64,000 nucleotides of DNA from the NCBI GenBank assembly GCA_932294295.1, contig OW028574.1, positions 29,272,145-29,336,144 on the forward strand, written 5' to 3'. Below are positions 1 to 9,361 of the stretch, piece after piece. Each line of letters starts with the position of its first letter. The stretch's first letter is position 1. Source of the DNA: Alitta virens (Eukaryota; Annelida; Polychaeta; Phyllodocida; Nereididae). A program made the translations under genes and the position numbers. The notes beneath the pieces were generated by a model. It was not told the DNA's origin, ran no database searches, and worked only from the letters and a program-made list of their open reading frames with translations.

Positions 1-113
1 GGAGAAAGTGTGAAAATTAGCCTGAAGGGCTGCTGCAATATTCATTGTTCATCTTCCCAGGGTAACGGTTAGTTTTATTAAGCTACAGACATGTACACAT
101 ATACAGACTGAAA

Positions 114-611
114 ATGGCTACCACATTATTGAATATTGATGAGAATCCCTGCCAACTCTGCTGCGAACTACCATCTCGATACAGTTTCAAATGCTGCTTT
201 AGAAACGAGGAGATGAAGCTATGTAGGGACTGTATCGAATCGCTAGCCATGCGTAAACTCATGCTGGAGGTTGTCGAAAGTCGACCCGTCAATCTGACTG
301 AAAGTTATAAGTTACCATGTCCATTCTGTCGCCAGAACTACGACATGATTTATGATATAACTAGCTACGGCGAATACATGATTGAGGATTTCATCAATCT
401 CACGCAGGCAGTCACACTTATCAGATTAACGAAAGATCATTTCATGGAGGAGATGGACGTCTTGAGAGAAAATTTAAGAGCACATCATAATGGACAACTG
501 ATTCTGCAGAGAAGGCGTTTGACTGAGGAGGTTCTCCTTCCTCTGACACGTCTACTGAACAATGAGCATAGACGTACTGCAAAAGCTGTCACGCCAAGAC
601 GCTTACCATGA
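114..611 (+). CDS. small RING-like zinc-finger protein, copy 1
   Basis: A single-exon frame of 165 residues. Cysteines at residues 13, 16, 27, 28, 37, 40, 69 and 72 give C-x2-C, a CC pair, C-x2-C and a final CPFC, an arrangement like the RING-type fingers of baculovirus-like proteins. The rest is a helical, charged tail (about 85-165) without membrane segment or signal peptide. The protein at 3348-3770 on the other strand has the same cysteine order and a similar stretch after the last pair (SYGEYMIEDF here, SRGQYLDIDS there), so the two are paralogues. Zinc binding and E3 ubiquitin ligase activity are inferences from the cysteine pattern only; the canonical RING histidine is not obvious. The ATG at 114 is the first in frame and lies 12 residues before the finger. 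Polyadenylation signals follow at 826 and 1011. Confidence 0.65.
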   Translation: MATTLLNIDENPCQLCCELPSRYSFKCCFRNEEMKLCRDCIESLAMRKLMLEVVESRPVNLTESYKLPCPFCRQNYDMIYDITSYGEYMIEDFINLTQAVTLIRLTKDHFMEEMDVLRENLRAHHNGQLILQRRRLTEEVLLPLTRLLNNEHRRTAKAVTPRRLP

Positions 612-654
612 ACTTTATTAACTGTAAAAAAAAAAATGAACCTCTTAGATGTAA

Positions 655-1025
655 ATACTGTATTTATTTACCGCTTTTCGCATTACCAATATCCATGAAT
701 ACAGTATATATTTTATTGCACACAGAACCTGTACTATATTTGCTATGTATTATTAAAGCTGTTATATTAAAAGAATGTTCTCTGTATATTTTTTGACTAA
801 TTTAATTAAACGAAATATACCAGAAAATAAAGCAACAAGCTATTTTATACTGTATTTATTTACAGCCCCCCCGCACATTACCAATACCCACGAATACAAT
901 ATATATTTTTATTGCGTCTATATTCACTATGTATCATTAAAGCTGTAATATTAAAAGAATGTTCCCCCTGTATACTTTTGCCTAATTTAATTAAACGAAA
1001 TATAACAGAAAATAAAGCAGCAAGC
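655..1025 (+). repeat. imperfect tandem duplication of the 3' flank of the first gene
   Basis: The stretch from about 655 to 835 recurs at about 850-1025 with scattered substitutions. Shared blocks include TACTGTATTTATTTAC, ATTAAAGCTGT, ATTAAAAGAATGTTC, CTAATTTAATTAAACGAAAT and AGAAAATAAAGCA. Each copy carries an AATAAA hexamer, so the gene at 114-611 has two candidate poly(A) sites. The 62-residue frame at 608-796 lies within this non-coding repeat and is not credited as a gene. Confidence 0.8.
826..831 (+). promoter_or_regulatory. polyadenylation signal AATAAA
   Basis: AATAAA 215 bases after the stop codon of the RING-like gene at 114-611. A second hexamer in the duplicated flank lies at 1011-1016. 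Confidence 0.45.
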
Positions 1026-1423
1026 GGTTATGACATATTAACTGCTAGATCTACGGTTAAAAGCTGCATGCTTTAATAGACAGAGCCCTATGACCTATTC
1101 ATGAAAAAATGTACAACAATGTAATGAAACAGCTTTGTAGACGGTTAGGCCTGAAGCACTGAGTTACGGAGGGGGTTTAGTAGCATTATGACACGCTTAA
1201 CCCTGATGCGAGCAGCTGCGTTACGTAACCTGTCGCGATCAAAGTATTAAGGATTTTTAGGGTTAGCTACCATACACCTCGACACATTACGTAACCGATC
1301 GGGTGCATTTCAATGGCCTGTTGCACCACCGAAGGGGTAATAGTTGGTACAGACACAAAACAAACATATATTTGTAGTAAGTAATACATTTTGATGACAC
1401 TGATATAACAAATAGTATTTCTG
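1026..1423. other. intergenic, with two TTACGTAACC sites
   Basis: No gene is visible. The palindromic core TTACGTAA followed by CC occurs twice, at 1221-1230 and 1287-1296, 66 bases apart, upstream of the spliced membrane-protein gene. TTACGTAA resembles binding sites of PAR/C-EBP-type bZIP factors, but no function is shown. Confidence 0.3.
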
Positions 1424-1431
1424 TATAAATA
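1424..1431 (+). promoter_or_regulatory. TATA box of the spliced membrane-protein gene
   Basis: TATAAATA lies 94 bases upstream of the ATG at 1525, in an A/T-rich stretch. This would give a short leader of roughly 65 bases. Inferred from position and sequence only. Confidence 0.4.
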
Positions 1432-1524
1432 TGGAATTATCTGAGATACATCATATCATTATAGAAAGCGATAGGAATAATATCTACTATCACAGAAATC
1501 TAAAGCACTATCTAAGGAGTTACC

Positions 1525-3060
1525 ATGATGATTACAATTGTGCTGAGGATGCTTATATTGTCATGTGTTCTTGCATGTCGGCAGGAAGCACCGGAAATAC
1601 TCATCTGTAGCGAGGACGATGTTGACGATGTCAGGTATCTGGATCTAGACACCATAACAGAGATTAGGTATGTTAACTTTCCTTATAACTTTTACGACGA
1701 ACGTTTGATATATTAATCATCGTTTAAAATATTGTAAATGAGGTTTAAAGTCCGGTATTAATATGTAAAATTTTAATAAAAAGTATCAATCTCCTTACCA
1801 GTGTCTGAGACGTATGCTAGATGAAATGGCTATGTACTCGGGTCTTTAATAGATATATATATATATATATATAGAAACAGACCCCCCCCCTATGCATCTT
1901 TTTGCTACAGCTTACAGAGATCTGACATTAATAAATATATGTTGTAACACATGACCCCTATGCATCCAGGTTATGACTTAATGTGAGATGTATCAAGAGA
2001 GACGTTATGTCATATTTATTAAGCAGGTCTTTTTACTAAGTAAGCATATACAATGATCCCTTATGATGATTTATTTCAGATTTTTTACACGTTATGAGGC
2101 GGAAGTGGTAGAACAGCTGTCAGGAAGGTCGACAGCTCTGAAGATAGTGTTCCAGTCAGGAAGGATTGTGAACTTCCCCTTGAACAAGGACACCCCACCT
2201 ACTACAAAAACTGACGACAGCTCAACAACCACCAGCACGCCATCTATCACCAACCCGTCAACAGAAGACCCCCACACCACCGACGCCTTCACCACCGACT
2301 CATCCACCGCCGCCCCATACACCGACCCATCCACCATCGAGACGTCCACAAATGATCCAGCCACAACAAAAACCCCTAGGATGACAACTGTCAGAATGTC
2401 GAGAGGCAACTCAGCTCTGAAGTTGATCATACCTGTGTCAATAGGATTGACTGTGACTGTACTAGTCGCTGTTATCATCTGCATCAGAGGTAAGTCCCCA
2501 ATATTTGTGTGTGGCAGTAATAAGCTAATTATGTCGAAATTTATGATAGGTGCTTTATACATATATTTTTATCCAGTGATAGTGAGGAGGGTGCGACGTA
2601 TGGAACGTATAGAGATGGGTATCCGCCAAGGAGAGGCTCTTGAGCTGGAGAGACTGCAGCAGAGACTGGATTTTCTTAATGCGACAGCTGTCATACCCCA
2701 TGAAGAGTCTGACGAAGAAGGTAAATAAACGTAAAACTATATATAAACACGTAATCATGTAAGCTGTTATATGTTATATATATATATATATATATGTATT
2801 TTTGTTATAGTTGTGTTCAACCTTCGTAGGGAGAGCTGGGACACATCGAGTCAGGACAGTGAAAACAGCGGTATGTAAAAAGGTCTATTTATTGTAAATT
2901 TTGAAGGCGCTAATATATATATAACTCGACACATAGAGATATCCATATATTATCTACATGATGGTCATTTTCAGAGCGTTCTATTCCAGAAGTTAGGCAG
3001 AGACGTCAAAGACGGCAGGCTTTCCTGAAGGCTAATGAAGACATGAAAAAATGCTATTAG
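1525..3060 (+). CDS. five-exon gene for a mucin-like type I membrane glycoprotein
   Basis: Exons 1525-1667, 2080-2489, 2577-2720, 2811-2870 and 2975-3060 join in frame through GT-AG introns of 412, 86, 90 and 104 bases (phases 2, 1, 1, 1) into 280 residues. Exon 1 gives a signal peptide (about residues 1-18). Exon 2 encodes a short ordered part, then a Thr/Ser/Pro-rich segment of about 65 residues suited to dense O-glycosylation, then one hydrophobic helix (core VSIGLTVTVLVAVIICI). Exons 3-5 encode a cytoplasmic tail with a basic juxtamembrane patch, a Leu/Gln/Glu-rich helix, acidic DEE and a terminal Arg/Gln-rich region. An AATAAA at 3216-3221 follows the stop. I do not recognise the family. 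Its place between two paralogous RING-like genes suggests one unit, possibly virus-derived or an immune receptor-like host gene. Confidence 0.7.
1853..1873. repeat. (AT)n microsatellite in intron 1
   Basis: About ten AT dinucleotides in the first intron of the membrane-protein gene, followed by a C-run near 1881. A similar TA run lies at 2775-2795 in intron 3. Confidence 0.9.
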
Positions 3061-3215
3061 GTAGTCAATAATTTTCTTTAAATATTAAGATTTTCAGCAT
3101 AATATGTAAACTCTTTAAAGTTTTGAAATCTCTTAAAGCATGGATTCTTGTTTTTGCAGATAAAACGGGCGACAACGCGATGAATTTCAGACAAATATTT
3201 TGTAATTTTAAGATA

Positions 3216-3221
3216 AATAAA
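3216..3221 (+). promoter_or_regulatory. polyadenylation signal AATAAA
   Basis: AATAAA 156 bases after the stop codon at 3060 of the spliced membrane-protein gene. The convergent minus-strand gene has its own signal, read as TTTATT at 3302-3307. Confidence 0.5.
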
Positions 3222-3301
3222 TTTATGATAAACTTTTAAATATGACTTGTTATTGATTTATAGAAATTACAGCAATACGAATATATATCAGAGTTGAAAT
3301 A

Positions 3302-3307
3302 TTTATT
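3302..3307 (-). promoter_or_regulatory. polyadenylation signal for the minus-strand RING-like gene
   Basis: AATAAA on the minus strand, 41 bases beyond the stop codon at 3348. Confidence 0.5.
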
Positions 3308-3347
3308 TTCAAAGTCAACATTAAAAACAGTTACAACTATTTTCATT

Positions 3348-3770
3348 TTAAAAAACAGTGTCAGCTGTAGTATATATAACCGCCTGTAATGGTCTCAAGA
3401 CTGTTCGAAAGAGTTCATGAGTGCGGTGGAGTTGACGTACATTCATATTTTCTACAATGGTTTCATGGAATATACTCGCAATATGAGCTGACATGGTTAT
3501 CTGCTCGACATGTATCATGGAGTCAATGTCCAGGTATTGACCTCGAGAGTTAACAATCCTTATATCCTTTGTTTTACATAAGATGCAGGATACCTGCTTT
3601 TCAGGGTCATCCTTAAGACCGAGTACTGCTAGAGTGATATCATGAGTTATGTTTTTTTGAAGACATCTGTGGCAGGTCTTCATCCTTCTATTATTTTGTA
3701 TGTAACAGCATGAATATGCAAATTTCGCGGTTAGATGCTTGCAGATTTGACATTTTCTCGAGGCCCTCAT
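3348..3770 (-). CDS. small RING-like zinc-finger protein, copy 2
   Basis: The frame is open from 3917, but the ATG at 3770 is preferred. It puts six residues before the first cysteine, matching the copy at 114-611, and a minus-strand TATATAAG lies about 75 bases upstream near 3848-3855. From that start the protein has 140 residues with cysteines at 7, 10, 21, 22, 33, 36, 62 and 65, the same CxxC, CC, CxxC, CxxC order as its paralogue, then a helical tail. The longer frame would add a 49-residue hydrophobic leader that the paralogue lacks. It converges on the membrane-protein gene with about 290 bases between stop codons. Zinc binding is likely; ubiquitin ligase activity is an inference. Confidence 0.6.
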   Translation of the reverse strand: MRASRKCQICKHLTAKFAYSCCYIQNNRRMKTCHRCLQKNITHDITLAVLGLKDDPEKQVSCILCKTKDIRIVNSRGQYLDIDSMIHVEQITMSAHIASIFHETIVENMNVRQLHRTHELFRTVLRPLQAVIYTTADTVF

Positions 3771-4009
3771 ATATGTAACAGCTTGATCCAGTAGAAATAA
3801 CAGGGAGAACATGACTGTGTAACTTGAAACGCATTGAGATACCTTACTTATATATGAACAGTTATGTAATGCTAGGTTATTTTTATCTAAAAAGAATATA
3901 GACCTATTATTTGACATAAGACGATCATAAAATTACAATTACAGCTACCGGGTGCTTTTAGTTTATGTTTATAACAATAGGTAAAAGTGTCTATGCCCTA
4001 GGGTAAAGA

Positions 4010-4369
4010 CAGGTGCATACATGTCTTGGCAGGCTCTATACATTAATGGAGGGGGGGGGGGGCTGATGAGATGAAACCAATATCTTCGGAAACTGGCTGT
4101 GCATTGAAGCGTATTAGTAGTCATTGTGAAATTATGATGACATACATGTCTTGACAGGTTCTCTGTGCACTGATATGGAAATCAATCTCTTGTGAAATTG
4201 ACTATGTGTTGATATTATGATGAGTTATGAATGTGTACCGATTCATATCGATGATGATTGCGCAATTATGATGAGCTATCTGTGCAATATGATTAAATCA
4301 TTAATGAGTTGTGTAACAAGTTAATTTTGATACAAAAGAAAAAATATGTTGTGTCAAGGTTATGGATAC
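4010..4369. repeat. intergenic stretch with diverged direct repeats and a G-run
   Basis: A G-run of about 12-15 bases lies near 4048-4062. Two related blocks containing CATACATGTCTTG, A/C-AGG and CTCT occur near 4016-4048 and 4141-4178. Further variants of ATTATGATGA follow. No gene is visible. Confidence 0.5.
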
Positions 4370-4660
4370 ATCAAAAAGAAAATAATTATAATCATTAATG
4401 TGTTTTAGATGATGAGTTAATCACTCTGAAGGATTATGTAACAATTTATGAATATCAAAAGAAAATAATTATGATCATTTATGAGATTATGTAATTATAT
4501 TATGTAACAACCTTTTAGTCACACTCACTGAAAGAAAATAATTATGAGCATAAAGGAGATTATGTAACGATCTAATTATCACTAATGGGTTACGTAACAA
4601 TTTTATGAATATCAAAAGAAAATAATCATGATCATTAATGAGATTATGTAACCATGATCA
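4370..4660 (+). repeat. four degenerate copies of a ~40-bp motif
   Basis: A core AAAAGAAAATAATTATGATC followed by ATTAATGAGATTATGTAAC recurs starting near 4374, 4456, 4529 and 4613 (spacing 73-84 bases). Partial extra ATTATGTAAC boxes lie between. It sits between the RING/membrane cassette and the inverted-repeat element at 4729. Confidence 0.7.
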
Positions 4661-5335
4661 TTAATGGTTATGCAACATTTTAGCCACGCCCCCTACTCAG
4701 CGGGGCGTGAAGCATAGGTTTTTATCCCCCTACATATAGTAGTCACATAATACACAATGATAATAACAGTGCAATGCTCAATCAAATGCTTAAAATTGAT
4801 TTATTCTACCCTATATATTTCTTTACGCCTCCATTTAATTTAAAATCCTAAAATGAATTACCTTATTGGTGTATTTGTAGGGTGAATGTAATAGTCAATG
4901 CACAAATCTATATGTTAGGTTTTTAACTTTTGTTTTTTTTATCCAAGTTGTCAGGAGCAGTAGGTACTACAAAGTACTTCATAGTAATTCAAGTAATATA
5001 TTAATCAATATAGAAAAAAGCTTATAGAACTTTGTCTTTTAATTGCATTTCTCACAAATTCTTTAATCTGCAGGACCATAAGTATGTAAGCGTTCTACAC
5101 ACCTTGGTAGTTCGGAAAAATATCAAATTGACAAACAAAATTATTATATGTATTGGACATGAAAAAATTATTTGTTATAAAAGTTCGTTAGTGTCCTACA
5201 CGCTACAGCCAACTTAAGTAAGAATAAGAATATTAACCTCAGGTGCAATGGTAGCCTATGTTTGACCCCTAATTTTGTTAAACCTATTGCACCTATAATT
5301 TTTTTTTTTTTATAGAAACAGGTAGACATGAAAGA

Positions 5336-5632
5336 CCATTAATACCTGTAGAAGAGAAGGCTATGTACGAAATGTAACTTAAATGAAGTTGAGGATGAGA
5401 TACACTCATTAATAATATGTCCAAATAACACATCACTGCGCCTACGACTGTTTGATCTAGCTAGAGTTTACATATATGATTTTGACATAATGAATGAAAC
5501 CAAAAAATTTATATCTATCATGTGCTCAAAGGAATCTGAGCTACTGAGGTGCCTGGGAAAATTCTTAATTGATATTGATATGTGAGTTATATGTTCTCCA
5601 TCTTCTGACACTGTACAGTATATATACATAGA
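5336..5632 (+). pseudogene. LINE ORF 3' end fragment, copy 1
   Basis: This stretch is nearly identical to 6039-6335. It encodes, with a frame break near its start (extra bases around 5360), the C-terminal zinc motif C-x2-C, VEDE-I-H, C of the LINE at 9362-12735 and its last ~50 residues. Only the extreme 3' part of the ORF is present, as in a 5'-truncated retrotransposed copy. The next ~390 bases hold nothing recognisable. Confidence 0.7.
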
Positions 5633-6024
5633 TGAAGGATGAAGGCCATCCAAGCTGAAAAGACAACAAAAAATATTAGTTACATATATAAGTTACATAC
5701 TAGAACAAGCACCAGCCATTTCTGTTTTAACATTAACTTTGCTCTACATTTGTAATAGAAGATACCATCACTCATTCTAAATTATAGTCAGGTTTCATTA
5801 ACTCAATGCATACCTATACAATGAAGGGTCTTCAGCAAAATTCTCCCACTCTAAGGTGGTGACAAGGTGGCTGTTGAGTTTTCTGACTTGAGCTCTGAGC
5901 TCATGGTTGTATGCTGTTACAAGAGCAACAAGCTCATCACTGAAACAAAATCATGACATGCATTACATTTCAGAAATTAAATAACCTTTTATTTAAATTT
6001 ATTTTATTACATTTCCCATAAATA

Positions 6025-6540
6025 ATGATCTGTAACAGGCCATTAATACCTGTAGAAGAGAGACTATGTACGAAATGTAACTTAAATGAAGTTGAGGATG
6101 AGATACACTCATTAATAATATGTCCAAATAACACATCACTGCGCCTACGACTGTCTGATCTAGCTAGATTTTACATATATGATTTTGACATAATGAATGA
6201 AACCAAAAAATTTATATCTATCATGTGCTCAAAGGAATCTGAGCTACTGAGGTGCCTGGGAAAATTCTTAATTGATATTGATATGTGAGTTATATGTTCT
6301 CCATCTTCTGACACTGTACAGTATATATACATAGATGTTACTATAAACATTATTTAAAAAAAAAAGAAAAATTATAAAAAAATTAAGTTTGGGGGCTGGA
6401 ACCACGTTACTAGTATAGCATATTTAGTTTACAAATTTTATTTGAACATTTCTGTATTTTCTGTATTTCTGTTCTTTATTTTATTTATGACATATATATC
6501 ATGGATGATATTTTACTGTCAATAAAAATTATATATATAT
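6025..6540 (+). mobile_element. 5'-truncated LINE copy with 3' tail
   Basis: The 87-residue frame at 6025-6288 has C-x2-C at CTKC, the VEDEIHS block and a downstream Cys, matching the last part of the RT ORF at 10927-12255. The copy runs on into a 3' UTR and ends near 6510-6540 in CTGTCAATAAAAATTATATATA. The LINE at 9362 ends with the same tail near 12710-12735. The duplicate at 5336-5632 lacks this tail, so the two copies probably arose by local duplication after one insertion. Confidence 0.7.
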
Positions 6541-6851
6541 AATTATGAAATTTACGTTATATTTAGATAATGATCTCAAAGACAAAAAGCAAGATTTTTG
6601 GTATTAATTGGTTCATAAACAACCGAGAAAAAAATAAAAACATGGAGGTTATTTTTCGTCTGAAACCGGCTTTTAACACGCCTGTTTTAAGATTGTTTTA
6701 ATAGTTATTATAAAGTGTGGATTGCATTGCCTTGCTTAATTGTTGTGAAGTGGCAGGGACTGCTGGCGGGCAGGGGGCAAATAAGTGGTTATACAAATTT
6801 GTAAGAGAAATTTATGAAAAGAATGGCAAAAACTCAATTGTGCCTCAACTT

Positions 6852-6930
6852 TCAAATGTGATTATAAAATGCAAAATGGTTTTGATAACTTTCAAATGTG
6901 ATTATAACATGCAAAATGGTTTTGATAATG
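6852..6930 (+). repeat. 40-bp tandem direct repeat
   Basis: The unit TCAAATGTGATTATAAAATG plus CAAAATGGTTTTGATAA occurs twice in a row with one substitution. It keeps a 97-residue frame (6717-7010) open, but that frame has no recognisable content and is not credited as a gene. Confidence 0.85.
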
Positions 6931-7704
6931 AATATGCTATGATGATGGGCAGACCAATGTTAAGATACAAATACACACAAGAAACTTTTTCAGGAGTCTG
7001 TCATACCTGATATTTTGGCTTTAAAAGTCATCAAAAATGGAATGTCCCACACCTCATTTTATATATCTTTTAGCCCTACTCAATGAATGTAAGAAAACAT
7101 TTATAATATTCACATAAATATAATCAGGAGAAGTTGAATTTTTAACCGTTGAAGAAAATTATGAAATATTTATATATCAAGGGAGCCCAAGAATTAGAAT
7201 TAATGGTATTGGCAATCGGTTTAATCATATATTGTGTGGATCTAGCAGTGTTTAGGTGTCAATTGCATTTAGCAGTCAAAGGCCTGTCCAAGAACAAAGG
7301 AGCATTGAATTTAGTTCCAATTACATTGAAACGTTTGTTCAATTGAGTGTCATCCTTTTTGATGATGGTAAAGTAATAGGAAATGAGTAATTAATACTTC
7401 TTTGTAGTACCTACTGCTCCTGACAACTTGGATAACATAAAAAAATTATTTAATATTAAATGACAACACAAATTGAAAACCTAACATATAGAATTGTGTA
7501 TTTAGGATTTTACACTAATTAGGTAATTCATTTTAGGATTTTACATTGCATCTTCTCATTAAATGGAGACTTTTAGAAATGTATAAAATGGAATAAATCA
7601 ATTTATTCTACCCTGAAATTACATCTGAAAGCATTTGATTGAGCAATTTTCTGGTCAAAATTAAATGTATTACACTATTATTGTCATTGTGACAATTATG
7701 TAGA

Positions 7705-8815
7705 ATCACTCTTCAATTTTGATCCCAAGCTGTGTAGCGGCTTTTTGCCTCCTGTGACCATAATATAACCAGATTTCTTTGATAATTTTTGTATGTGTAA
7801 ATTGTTAGTTTATGGTCGAATAATTAGTATCGGTCTGTCTGTCTGGATTTCACACCTCCTGCTATTTTAAATCATTTCAGTTAACAGAAATGATCAATCA
7901 GTAGCTACCAAACCCTCATAATGTCACAGAAAGAAAAACTTTTGGATGTTATTATTATATAACAAAGATTTTTTAATTTAACGTGCATGACACATACATT
8001 AGACATATTTTATGTTGTAGCAGGTTTGATTGATTGATTCACCCTACAAATATAAGGCTATTTTGGATACACGCAACTGCAGCGCTCTTATTATTTATGG
8101 TGGCTTGATTTGGGCAAAATAGCACAAACCTTTGTGGCTAAATGCTTACAGGTCTAAGCAGAATTTACACTATTTAATATATATAGTTATTAAGCCACAT
8201 TTGAAGGGATGGTGATATCGCACAACTGATAAATTAACCAGCGGCAAAAAATAATTCAGGTCTATTTTTTAGGTTATTAAAATAATACACTGTAATTTGG
8301 CCTACGTTTTATTTATTAAATTTATAGAATCACATATATGCATGATTAATGTTTTAGTCCAAATAATTGCCATTATGCAACACAATACAATGTAGGCCTA
8401 CGGCAAGCTGACGATATGGCCTGTGCGAAAGACTCAGGGCTTTGACTTGTGATGTCACAATTTCAAAAAGAGGCTGGAAGGCCCTTAGCAACAGCCTCAC
8501 AATGGACGCGCAAATGTCTTACTGGTTACTGTAAACTTTCGCATTATTAAAGGAGGAATAGCGGCGTAAATAACACCTGAAAATACGCAGAAATTAAACC
8601 TGAGCTAAGTTTGTACATAAACTATTCCATGGTAAAATAATACTGGCCCAAGATCCACCCAGATTGGAGTTTACCTCTGGCAAAAACCGCCGACCCTTAT
8701 GGGCTTTAGCACAATATAGAAGTAGATATATAATTATTATATATTCATCACTTATTGAAACACACACACATCCAAGTTCAATAATTTAATGGTTCTCCAT
8801 ACACATGTACTTATA
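7705..8815. other. non-coding stretch, nothing recognised
   Basis: No long open frame, repeat match or RNA gene is visible. It lies between the right arm of the inverted-repeat element and the SGNH fragment. Confidence 0.5.
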
Positions 8816-8882
8816 CTAAATAAAATATTTCTCCAACATAAAAGGTAAATTGTATGAAATAAGTAAACTTTTACACACCTGC

Positions 8883-9109
8883 CAATAGTTTGCAAGAGTA
8901 TTTGTGCCCACATGCAAAATCACTGCATTCGGTGTGGGACATGGAACACTTCTGCTGAAGAATGGTTCTATGACATCTCGCTCAAGGCTATGAAGAGTGC
9001 CACCTCTCTGAACCATTTTCCTGTAGTGGAGGGTGGTGGAATCCACTATCTGCCATTCTGGCAAATGCTTCAAAATAGAGTCCGCGAAAACAATGATATC
9101 AAAACCCAT
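8883..9109 (-). pseudogene. SGNH/GDSL-hydrolase-like exon fragment
   Basis: On the minus strand the frame from 9109 reads IIVFADSILKHL, followed about 50 residues later by AVILHVGTN. These match block I (GDS, here ADS) and block III (GxN) of SGNH hydrolases. A consensus splice donor (CAG|GTGTGT) follows the GTN block near 8882, so this may be one exon. The nucleophile serine is kept but the glycine before it is alanine. SGNH domains occur in host esterases and in ORF1 proteins of some CR1-like LINEs. No partner exons were found, so it is scored as a fragment. Confidence 0.45.
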
Positions 9110-9361
9110 TGTGCAAAGACAGTGTGTAAACTGATCCTAGAAGGTTCCAGGCCATGCCTTATATTAATGGCAGCAAAGAAACTGGCCAATCAGAGATTAT
9201 TAGCAAGTTTTCTCAGCCAATAAAAATATTAGTTGTCTTATTGCAATTGAAATGTTTCCAACTGATTGGGTAAATCGAAAGGCAGTGTCTTGATTGACAG
9301 AAGTAATTTGCATATTTTTCCCAATTGAAATCAGCAACATCAAACAAAAAATAATAATTGT

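Larger units (their letters stand above)
4729..7704. mobile_element. ~3 kb element with long inverted terminal arms
   Basis: The left arm (about 4729-4985) reappears inverted at about 7400-7704. Matching blocks when the right arm is reversed include CTACATA at the tips, GTCACA, ACAATGA, GCATTTGATTGAGCA, GGTAGAATAAATCAA, GGTAATTCATTTTAGGATTTTA, AACCTAACATAT and GTAGTACCTACTGCTCCTGACAACTTGGATA-type sequence (positions 4945-4975 against 7405-7435). Arms are about 80% alike with indels. No exact target duplication is visible. The interior holds two LINE 3'-end fragments and no transposase, so it is a non-autonomous or fold-back element, or an inverted duplication with filler. Confidence 0.6.

Noticed and set aside
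608..796. 62-residue frame overlapping the end of the first gene
   Set aside because: It lies in the duplicated A/T-rich 3' flank, and its counterpart in the second repeat copy is not open.
3771..3917. N-terminal extension of the minus-strand RING-like protein
   Set aside because: The paralogue lacks it, and a TATA-like element and a better placed ATG support the start at 3770. The longer form is not fully excluded.
4370..4660. CRISPR-like array
   Set aside because: Repeats are degenerate, spacers are not unique or uniform, and the genome is eukaryotic.
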